Below, one piece after another: positions 1 through 5,501 of a stretch of DNA of 5,501 bases. The stretch covers positions 1 to 5,501 of the forward strand of contig JAAZAP010000038.1 in NCBI GenBank assembly GCA_012514255.1, read 5' to 3'. The position numbers and the translations under genes were made by a program. This DNA comes from Bacteroidales bacterium (GTDB taxonomy: Bacteria; Bacteroidota; Bacteroidia; Bacteroidales; VadinHA17). The notes beneath the pieces were generated by a model. That model had not been told where the DNA came from, did no database searches, and saw only the letters and a list, made by a program, of their open reading frames with translations. Positions within the stretch are counted from its first letter, which is position 1; each line of letters starts with the position of its first letter.

Positions 1-2791
1 CATACCCGAATGCTCCTGCCATCCCGCAGCAGCCGTCATTTATCTCCTCAACGGTGTAGTTAACCGGCAGCGACAGCATTCTTATCGTGGGCGCCGTTGA
101 GGCAATGGCTTTCTGCTGGCAGTGGCCGTGTAACAGTACTTTTGCCGGCCTGTCGGTGAAGCAGTCCGGGGAGATGTTTCCCCTGTCGATCTCCCTGCAG
201 ATAAACTCCTCGATGAGCAGGGCTGCTGATGCGAGCCGTTGCGCATCAGCCTCCAGCGCTTTTCCGGCCATTTCCGGATACTCATCGCGAAAAGCAAGCA
301 ATGCCGAGGGCTCTATGCCCACCAGAGGCCTCTCCTCCGTGATAACATCGCGGAGTATGAGAATGTTCCTGACTGCTATCTTGCGGGCCGACCTGATCAG
401 GCCTTTCGACAGGAACGTGCGGCCGCTCTCCCTGTGCCGCGGTATGATCACCTCATAACCCAGACGCTCAAGCAGCATCACTGCCTTGATGCCTATATCA
501 CTCTCATTATAGTTAGTGAACTCATCTGCAAAGAGATAAACTGTTCCTTTTGATCCGATGGCGTCGTCGGTGCCTTTGGCCGAGCCTGACATGCTTTCGG
601 ACCGGTTCTCTCCATTACCCAGGCCGTGGCGCCTGCCCCAGGCCCTGAGGGTCACTGGTGAGAGAGCAGGTATGGGCCTTTTGACGGAGAATCCGATCAG
701 TCTCTTAAAGAGTGCCGTGCCCGTGATCAGGTTTGTCAGGGGCCTGATCATCATCCCCGGCATATACAGTCTCGGGAGCCAGGCTATGAGCCATGCCCGG
801 AAAGGAACATGGTGGATATCATAGTAGTGCTGCAGGAATTCAGCCTTCAATTTGGCAACATCAACGTTTGACGGGCACTCTGCCTTGCATGCCTTGCATG
901 AGAGACACAGATCCATCACTCTGTATATCTCTTCGTGGTCAAACGGATCCTTCCTGTCTGACCTCGTCAGGTATTCCCTGAGGATGTTGGCTCTGGCACG
1001 GGTAGATTTGTCCTCATCACGCGTAGCCATAAAGGTGGGGCACATGGTGCCGCCTATCAGGGAACTCTTGCGGCAATCGGCCGATCCGCTGCACTTTTCT
1101 GCCGCATAGAGTATACCCTCCTCCTCCGGGAAGGTGAATACCTGTCCCGGGAAAGACCTCCTCTCGCCTGCCGGGTACCGGAGGCTCTCAGTCATGGGTG
1201 GCGTGTCAGTGATCTTACCCGGATTGAAAAGCCCGTACGGATCCCATGTCTTCTTCAGCTCTTTCAGGAGAGCGTAGTTATGGGGTCCGAGCATCAGGGG
1301 TATGAACTCACCGCGCAGCCTTCCGTCGCCATGTTCACCACTGAGTGATCCGCGATATTTCTTTATCAGCCCCGCCATATCTTCAGCCAGGCCGTGGAAG
1401 GTGCGGATATCATCAGGATCCTTGAGGTCAAGCAACGGGCTGAGATGCAGCTCGCCGGTAGCTATATGGGCATAGTAGGCGCAGCTCAGGCCATGCTTCT
1501 CAAGCACGCCGGCTGCCTCCTCTATGTATTCAGGAAAGAGATCAGGAAGGACGGCGGTGTCTTCAATCACCTGTACGCTCTTTCTCCGGCCAGGGATATT
1601 GAGCAGAACCCCCAGCCCCGCCTTGCGCAGCTCCCAGACTCTTGCCATCTCGTCAGCGGCGGTATAGAGAGGGAAGTGGTAACCGTAACCGGCTGCTCTC
1701 ATATCCTTTTCCATAGCTTCAGCAGTGGCTTCAATCTCACTGATGGTGGGTCTGATGATCTCAATCAGAAGAATTGTCTTCGGATCACCACTGACAAAGA
1801 ACCGGTTGCGGTTCTGTTCTATATTGTCCTTAGTGCAGTTAAGGATATAGTCGTCTATCAGCTCCACCGCTGCAGGCATATGTTTCAATGCTATTATGTT
1901 TGCCCTGACTGCATCCTGCAGGCTGCTGAAGTGAGCACAGAGAAGGCCCGTGCGGTCATCGGTGACAGGCACAAGGTTGAGCTTCATTGATATGGTGAAT
2001 GCCAGTGTCCCTTCGGATCCGGCCAGCAGCCTGCATACGTTTATCTTCTCCCCATTGCCCGTGAAAGGATCGGTCTCCAGAAGGGCATCGAGGGCATAGC
2101 CGTTATTACGGCGTCGCAAATCCGGGTGAGGGTACTCCTTCCGTATCTCCATCGCGTTGCGCGGATCCGAGAGCATATCGCGCAGGTTGCGGTATATCTT
2201 TGTCTCCAGCAGCGCCGGATCACCATCGCATCTTGCGCTGAACTCATCAGTGGTCAGGGCGCAAAAATGAGCTTCTGAACCATCAGACAGGATCGCATCT
2301 ATCTCCAGTATATGATCTCTCACGCTGCCATGAATGAGTGAATGGGCGCCGCAGGAGTTGTTCCCCAGCATACCGCCCATGCAGCACCTGTCAGCAGTGG
2401 AGGTCTCAGGCCCGAACTGCAGCCTGTGGGGAGCAAGATAACGGTTCAGCTCTCCCAACACCACCCCGGGCTCCACCCTCACCCACCGCTCTTCAGCATT
2501 GAACTCCAGTATATGATTGAGATGCCGTGATATATCCATGACTATCCCGGGCCCCACCACCTGGCCGGCGAGCGAAGTGCCGGCACCGCGTGGTATAACC
2601 GAACCACCCCGGGCACGGGCAAAGGCAAGTATCTTCTTTATGTCATCCACACATGCCGGCCTGGTGACCGCCACAGGCATCTCACGGTAGGCCGACGCAT
2701 CGGTGGCATAAAGGATTCTCTGTATATGGTCGGTATAGAGATCACCCTTAAGTTCCTTGCGCAGAGTGTCAAACAGGGGATCCTTTTTCAT
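1..2791 (-). CDS. FAD-linked oxidase with Fe-S and cysteine-rich (CCG) domains, YdiJ/GlcD-type D-2-hydroxyacid dehydrogenase; C-terminus cut by window edge
   Basis: The reading frame stays open from ATG 2791 to the left edge, giving 930 residues; family members are usually about 950-1020, so only a short tail is missing. Seen in order: the FAD-binding (PCMH/VAO-type) domain at about 38-175, with the FAD loop PRGAGTSLAGQ at 67-77 and the family motif GGMLGNNSCGAHS at 139-151; GSEGTLAF at 258-265; the FAD-oxidase C-terminal domain to about 528, with AHIATGELHL at 441-450, SGEHGDGRLRGEF at 484-496 and FNPGKI at 522-527; then the Fe-S region with Cys 567, 573 and 584 followed by CLSCKACKAECP at 629-640; then two cysteine-rich CCG-type modules, the first lacking the cysteines (about 750-835) and the second with HGHCQQK (888-894) and DGCCGMAG (919-926). 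Such enzymes oxidise D-2-hydroxyacids (D-lactate, glycolate, D-2-hydroxyglutarate) and pass electrons through FAD and Fe-S to an acceptor, usually at the inner face of the cytoplasmic membrane. The hydrophobic stretch at about 664-705 may help membrane association. No signal peptide is seen. The start is firm because three in-frame stops lie just upstream. Exact substrate is unknown. Confidence 0.93.
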   Translation of the reverse strand, partial: MKKDPLFDTLRKELKGDLYTDHIQRILYATDASAYREMPVAVTRPACVDDIKKILAFARARGGSVIPRGAGTSLAGQVVGPGIVMDISRHLNHILEFNAEERWVRVEPGVVLGELNRYLAPHRLQFGPETSTADRCCMGGMLGNNSCGAHSLIHGSVRDHILEIDAILSDGSEAHFCALTTDEFSARCDGDPALLETKIYRNLRDMLSDPRNAMEIRKEYPHPDLRRRNNGYALDALLETDPFTGNGEKINVCRLLAGSEGTLAFTISMKLNLVPVTDDRTGLLCAHFSSLQDAVRANIIALKHMPAAVELIDDYILNCTKDNIEQNRNRFFVSGDPKTILLIEIIRPTISEIEATAEAMEKDMRAAGYGYHFPLYTAADEMARVWELRKAGLGVLLNIPGRRKSVQVIEDTAVLPDLFPEYIEEAAGVLEKHGLSCAYYAHIATGELHLSPLLDLKDPDDIRTFHGLAEDMAGLIKKYRGSLSGEHGDGRLRGEFIPLMLGPHNYALLKELKKTWDPYGLFNPGKITDTPPMTESLRYPAGERRSFPGQVFTFPEEEGILYAAEKCSGSADCRKSSLIGGTMCPTFMATRDEDKSTRARANILREYLTRSDRKDPFDHEEIYRVMDLCLSCKACKAECPSNVDVAKLKAEFLQHYYDIHHVPFRAWLIAWLPRLYMPGMMIRPLTNLITGTALFKRLIGFSVKRPIPALSPVTLRAWGRRHGLGNGENRSESMSGSAKGTDDAIGSKGTVYLFADEFTNYNESDIGIKAVMLLERLGYEVIIPRHRESGRTFLSKGLIRSARKIAVRNILILRDVITEERPLVGIEPSALLAFRDEYPEMAGKALEADAQRLASAALLIEEFICREIDRGNISPDCFTDRPAKVLLHGHCQQKAIASTAPTIRMLSLPVNYTVEEINDGCCGMAGAFGY
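872..1093 (-). other. Iron-sulfur cluster region of the FAD/Fe-S oxidoreductase
   Basis: This is a subregion of the oxidoreductase, residues 567-640. It begins with a C-x5-C-x10-CP arrangement (Cys 567, 573, 584) and ends with a classical C-x2-C-x2-C-x3-CP motif (Cys 629, 632, 635, 639). Together they give seven cysteines, enough for one [4Fe-4S] cluster with certainty and a second only if another ligand joins. The first half, including GGTMCPTFMATRDE, follows the pattern I know from YdiJ-like proteins. The region probably relays electrons from the FAD toward the C-terminal CCG modules. Confidence 0.8.
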
Positions 2792-2809
2792 GGTTATGGA
2801 TCATTAACT
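2792..2809 (-). promoter_or_regulatory. Short intergenic junction between the transporter and the oxidoreductase
   Basis: Only 18 bases separate the transporter stop from the next ATG. The two genes share a frame, and the reading goes TAA (2812-2810), AGT, TAA, TGA, TCC, ATA, ACC, ATG: three in-frame stops before the oxidoreductase start. No purine-rich Shine-Dalgarno sequence is visible; the spacer is AT-rich, as is common ahead of Bacteroidota genes. No terminator hairpin fits here, which supports co-transcription. Confidence 0.6.
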
Positions 2810-4657
2810 TTACTGATTCGCGGTCTTCTTGCCAAAATGAGGATCAATCTTAAGGAGTGCCACCGCTATCAGCGGGACCACACTGCAGATCATGACCCAC
2901 AGGAAAAAATGGTTGTATCCCAGCTGCTCCTGCAGCCAGCCGGCGAACATGCCCGGCAACATCATGCCAAGAGCCATGAACCCTGTACATATGGCATAAT
3001 GCGCAGTTTTGTATTTCCCCTCGGAGAAATATATCATATACAGCATATAGGCAGTAAAGCCGAAGCCGTAACCAAACTGTTCCACGAACACGCAGATATT
3101 GATTACCAGCAGGTTATCCGTCTGTGTGTAGCTAAGGTACAGGAAGGTGGCAGCTGTCAGCAGCATGCTGAGGGTCATCGGCCACAGCCATTTCTTCAAC
3201 CCGCCCCAGGCTGCAACAACACCGCCAATGATACCTCCCAGGGTAAGGCCGATAATACCTACCGTTCCATAGACAAACCCTACCTCACCGGTTGTCAGCC
3301 CCAGGCCTCCCTTGTCAATGGGATCAAGGAGGAACGGATTGATCAGCTTCAGCAACTGAGCCTCCGCAAAACGGAAGGTAAGCATGAAGAAGAGGGCGAC
3401 TCCTACCTGCGGCTTCCTGAAGAAGGAAACGAATGTCTCGCCAAACTCTCTCAGCACATCTGACGCTTTCAGGTTCTCATGTGGTCTGTCGGTATCGGGT
3501 TTAGGCAGGACAAATTTGTGATAGAAGCTCAGGACAAGAAATAGCCCCGCGAGCACAAAGAAAGTGACAGCCCAGGCCATGGGGATGTTGCCTGACAGGC
3601 CCTCATAGGTCACGGATGTATAACCCGTCAGCTTGGCATCAGCCTGGAAGACCATGTATGCGGGCTTGTCCCAGTTATCCTCACTGAAGACCAGGTGTTC
3701 TCCCTGGATGATTGCGATGCTCTTGTCTCCCTTCTTCAGGGCTGTATTGAGAACCACCTCCCTGCCGTGTTCAGGTCTGCCGGATATCCTGACCGGCACC
3801 ACCGCAACACTTCCTGTCACCTCGGCCACGGTGCCTCTCTCCTCCCCGAAATTATCCCTTATCCAGGCACCCAGGGGATCTGCCACATTCTGAGCCCACC
3901 ACCCTCTCTCCTTTGCCTCCTTATCATCCAGGGTATAGAAACCATTGCTCAGATTTGCAGCCTTGACTGACTCCAGGAGAAGAGCCAGGCTGTCAATGTC
4001 AACGGTCTGTGTGCTTATCTTCAGCGAGTCCTCCCCGATGAAAAAATAGAGATCATCCCTGTTCTCAGGCGTATATGCGACATGTGGCATCTCCAGTACG
4101 GTCCTGGAGTAATCCGGAGATGCCTCCAGATAGATCGAAACCGGCTCCCTGCCTGACGAGCTCTCCAGGAAACCAGCAAGGATCACCAGGAGTCCCTGTC
4201 CGGTGATAGTGGCCACACGGTAGAAGGTACTGCGTATACCCACGTATTTGGCCTGTTGGTTGGTGGTCAGGCCGAGCATGTAGAAACCGTCTGCAGCAAT
4301 ATCATGCGTTGCCGATCCGAATGCCAGCAACCAGAAGAATGCCAGCGTAATCCTGAAAAAGAGTGAGGCAGGTATTGTCAGTGCGATGCTGGCAAAACCG
4401 ATAGCCAGAACAAGCTGCGTAATGATTATCCACCACCTCTTTGTCTTCAGCATGTCAACCAGCGGGCTCCATATCGGCTTGATGACCCACGGCAGGTACA
4501 GCATGCTGGTATACAGCGCAATGTCGGCATTTGAAATGCCCATGCGCTTGTACATGATGACTGAAACGATGTTAACCGCCACATAAGGCAGACCCTCTGC
4601 CAGATAGAGTGTGGGTATCCACGCCCAGGGCGAACGTTTTTTTTCTGATGCTGCCAT
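2810..4657 (-). CDS. AmpG-like major facilitator (PAT/muropeptide-type permease) with a large periplasmic insert
   Basis: This is a complete 615-residue integral membrane protein. Twelve hydrophobic segments can be placed at about 12-36, 45-66, 75-96, 98-125, 138-165, 358-383, 408-440, 457-484, 488-510, 514-543, 550-577 and 582-603. The N-terminal motif WIPTLYLAEGLPY (13-25), the SPLVDMLKTKRWW loop (64-76) and THDIAADGFY (117-126) match AmpG-like members of the MFS, which import anhydro-muropeptides or related solutes by proton symport. The basic SPLVDMLKTKRWW loop and the charged loop at 383-407 are predicted cytoplasmic, so the loop between segments 5 and 6 faces the periplasm. That loop is about 190 residues and makes the protein far longer than a plain 12-helix MFS carrier (about 400-450). 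The ATG at 4657 is 6 bases after the upstream stop and opens directly into helix 1, so this start is well placed. AmpG-like is a family call; the solute could be another oligosaccharide or peptide. Confidence 0.9.
   Translation of the reverse strand: MAASEKKRSPWAWIPTLYLAEGLPYVAVNIVSVIMYKRMGISNADIALYTSMLYLPWVIKPIWSPLVDMLKTKRWWIIITQLVLAIGFASIALTIPASLFFRITLAFFWLLAFGSATHDIAADGFYMLGLTTNQQAKYVGIRSTFYRVATITGQGLLVILAGFLESSSGREPVSIYLEASPDYSRTVLEMPHVAYTPENRDDLYFFIGEDSLKISTQTVDIDSLALLLESVKAANLSNGFYTLDDKEAKERGWWAQNVADPLGAWIRDNFGEERGTVAEVTGSVAVVPVRISGRPEHGREVVLNTALKKGDKSIAIIQGEHLVFSEDNWDKPAYMVFQADAKLTGYTSVTYEGLSGNIPMAWAVTFFVLAGLFLVLSFYHKFVLPKPDTDRPHENLKASDVLREFGETFVSFFRKPQVGVALFFMLTFRFAEAQLLKLINPFLLDPIDKGGLGLTTGEVGFVYGTVGIIGLTLGGIIGGVVAAWGGLKKWLWPMTLSMLLTAATFLYLSYTQTDNLLVINICVFVEQFGYGFGFTAYMLYMIYFSEGKYKTAHYAICTGFMALGMMLPGMFAGWLQEQLGYNHFFLWVMICSVVPLIAVALLKIDPHFGKKTANQ
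3587..4162 (-). other. Extracytoplasmic insert domain within the AmpG-like transporter (between helices 5 and 6)
   Basis: Residues about 166-357 are polar and contain no plausible membrane helix. The first half is mixed, with acidic and helix-forming stretches (about 196-270, including LYFFIGED, DSLALLLESVKAANLSNGFYT and a Trp pair at 253-254). The second half, about 275-352, alternates hydrophobic and polar residues in short runs such as GSVAVVPVRISG and KSIAIIQGEHLVF, suggesting a small beta-sandwich. By the MFS topology it lies in the periplasm. I recall similar inserts (with an NWDKPA-like motif, here at 328-333) in other Bacteroidota MFS proteins, but I do not know a named domain or a function for it. 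Substrate capture or a partner-docking role are guesses. Confidence 0.65.
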
Positions 4658-4663
4658 GCTGAT

Positions 4664-5500
4664 TTACAATCTCCTGAAGTTGTATCCTTTATCTGTGTAA
4701 TAGTCAATGATCCCGCCCAGCCTGAGCCAGAGCTTGTCAGTCCGCTCCTGAGCCGTTCCCGGGTGGATAAGGATTATGGCACCGTCAAGGCCGCCTGGAG
4801 CACTCTCCTCAAACGCCTCCAGCCTGCGGATAAGCTCATCCGATGACCGGTAGTTGCCCATTCCGGGAGTGGTATAATCGGCATTGGTACCGGTACCAGG
4901 TGTGAAATTGACAAGTGTCATCCCCATCTCTTCGCTCCAGCGGCTGATGGCGCTGTTGTACCATTCATACGGGGCAAGGAACCATCGGGGCTTCTGCTTC
5001 TTCAGGCCGGCTTGCCTGAGAGCGGTAATGTTCTTCTTCAGGTCATCATTGAACTGTTCCTTCGTCACGAGCAGGGTATCACGGTTGGCCCATGGCACAT
5101 ACAGCAGGTGCCCGTCAGAATGCGGCCCGGCATAATGCCCTTCGGCAATGATCCTTTTCATCACCGGCGCGAAGCTCCGGTTGCGCAGGAAATTACCCGT
5201 GAGAAAAAAGGAAGCTTTTATCTCCTTGTCACTAAGTACATTGAGAATATGATCAAACCCTTCGCCATGCTCATCGGCCGAGAAGACCAGGTAGATGCTC
5301 TTTGATCCGGCGCCCCTTCTTATCACTGCCCCGTGAGCGTCACGTATATCCTTATCTGCCCCTGCCCCGGCAGCTCTCCCTTCCTTCTCAAGGGTGGAGA
5401 GATAATAACTGAGGCTGGCTGTGCCGTCAAGGGTAGGCTCATTGGTGCTGTAATCACCTATATCATCATGATAGACAATCCTGCCTCCCTGGAAAGCTGC
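4664..5500 (-). CDS. GH9 glycoside hydrolase fused to a NodB-type polysaccharide deacetylase (CE4-like); N-terminal part outside the window
   Basis: The frame is open from the right edge to TAA at 4664, giving the last 278 residues. A GTG at 5326 could start a deacetylase alone, but coding sequence clearly continues upstream of it: residues 10-28 match the GH9 signature as I recall it (aromatic-x-D-x4-aromatic-x3-E-x-[STA]-x3-N-[STA]), with Y10, D12, Y17, the proposed general acid E21 and T23; only the Asn position differs (T27). Residues about 66-272 form a NodB-like domain: VFSADEHG (72-79) at motif 1, HSDGH (127-131) as the metal-binding H-x3-H motif 2, LAPYEW (175-180) at motif 3, NFTPGTGTNADY (198-209) at motif 4 and LIHPG (244-248) at motif 5. 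GH9 enzymes cut beta-1,4-glucans or glucosamine-type glycans, and the NodB fold removes N- or O-acetyl groups. An exported or periplasmic location is expected but the signal peptide would be outside the window. The gene precedes the transporter by 6 bases, suggesting one operon. Confidence 0.85.
   Translation of the reverse strand, partial: AAFQGGRIVYHDDIGDYSTNEPTLDGTASLSYYLSTLEKEGRAAGAGADKDIRDAHGAVIRRGAGSKSIYLVFSADEHGEGFDHILNVLSDKEIKASFFLTGNFLRNRSFAPVMKRIIAEGHYAGPHSDGHLLYVPWANRDTLLVTKEQFNDDLKKNITALRQAGLKKQKPRWFLAPYEWYNSAISRWSEEMGMTLVNFTPGTGTNADYTTPGMGNYRSSDELIRRLEAFEESAPGGLDGAIILIHPGTAQERTDKLWLRLGGIIDYYTDKGYNFRRL
4667..5326 (-). other. NodB/polysaccharide deacetylase-like domain with variant motifs
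   Basis: This is the C-terminal domain of the GH9 fusion (residues 59-278 of the visible part). The metal site looks retained: D76 and the two histidines of HSDGH (H127, H131), plus H246 in the LIHPG motif. However, the usual TFDDG of motif 1 reads FSADEHG and the Arg of the usual RxPY motif 3 is replaced (LAPY, 175-178). Conserved features specific to this subgroup, as I recall it, include YEWYN and FTPGTGTNADYT. It is probably an active metal-dependent deacetylase of a divergent subgroup, but loss of activity in favour of a binding role cannot be excluded. Confidence 0.75.
4671..4675 (-). promoter_or_regulatory. Possible Shine-Dalgarno AGGAG for the transporter gene
   Basis: AGGAG sits inside the last codons of the upstream hydrolase gene (Arg-Arg-Leu-stop), 13 bases before the transporter ATG at 4657. 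That spacing is longer than the usual 5-9, and Bacteroidota rarely depend on such sites, so it may simply be coding sequence. If used, it would couple translation of the transporter to that of the upstream gene. Confidence 0.25.
5381..5500 (-). other. C-terminal end of the GH9 catalytic domain
   Basis: The first 40 visible residues carry the GH9 end signature: YHDDIGDYSTNEP (10-22), where E21 would be the general acid, followed by TLDGTASLSYYLS (23-35), which resembles the closing helix of the (alpha/alpha)6 barrel. About 25 residues rich in Ala, Gly and charged residues (41-65) then link it to the deacetylase domain. The nucleophile/base aspartates of GH9 lie upstream, outside the window. 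Confidence 0.75.
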
Positions 5501-5501
5501 A

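Noticed and set aside
881..900. A short tandem repeat of TGCCTTGCA type
   Set aside because: It encodes the repeated Cys-Lys-Ala of the CLSCKACKAECP cluster motif, so it is explained by protein sequence rather than by a DNA element.
1394..1990. A 198-codon open frame on the plus strand
   Set aside because: It is antisense to the FAD-oxidase C-terminal domain, shows no family motif, and has no plausible upstream signals.
2041..2247. A short minus-strand open frame, and a similar one at 82-297
   Set aside because: Both lie in another frame on the same strand inside the FAD/Fe-S oxidoreductase and show no motif.
2726..3463. A 245-codon open frame on the plus strand
   Set aside because: It lies antisense to the transporter and the start of the oxidoreductase, both of which have clear family motifs. 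Its translation is rich in His, Gln and Cys with no recognisable domain, as expected of a shadow frame.
4447..4707. An 86-codon minus-strand frame overlapping the transporter start and the hydrolase end
   Set aside because: It is out of frame with both recognised genes and its product has no membrane or domain pattern.
4664..5326. A stand-alone 220-residue deacetylase starting at GTG 5326
   Set aside because: The frame is open to the window edge and the upstream 58 codons carry a GH9 active-site signature, so the GTG is an internal valine.

Overview
The window looks like chromosomal DNA from a member of Bacteroidota, probably the Bacteroidales. This is inferred from three things: the tail of a GH9 hydrolase fused to a NodB-type deacetylase, an AmpG-like transporter with a long extracytoplasmic insert, and weak or absent Shine-Dalgarno sequences. 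No phylogenetic search could be run. The DNA is moderately GC-rich by eye, uses the Ile codon ATA and the Arg codon AGG freely, and is almost entirely coding.

Layout: all three genes lie on the minus strand, so transcription runs from high to low coordinates. (1) From the right edge to 4664 is the 3' part of a gene for a GH9 glycoside hydrolase fused to a polysaccharide deacetylase; its start lies outside the window. (2) Six bases later, 4657-2810 encodes a complete 615-residue AmpG-like major facilitator with 12 predicted membrane segments and a roughly 190-residue periplasmic insert. (3) Eighteen bases further on, from 2791 to the left edge, is a YdiJ/GlcD-type FAD and Fe-S oxidoreductase. 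Its first 930 codons are present and its C-terminus is cut off by the left edge.

The tight spacing (6 and 18 bases), the shared strand and the lack of any visible terminator or promoter between genes suggest one polycistronic unit that starts beyond the right edge. No gene-free stretch longer than 300 bases exists. I saw no RNA gene, insertion sequence, CRISPR array or attachment site.

A working reading of the unit: an exported hydrolase/deacetylase acts on a beta-1,4-linked glycan, the MFS permease imports the released fragments or muropeptides, and the flavo-iron-sulfur enzyme oxidises a D-2-hydroxyacid such as D-lactate or D-2-hydroxyglutarate. The individual family calls are well supported by motifs. 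The joint pathway is inference.
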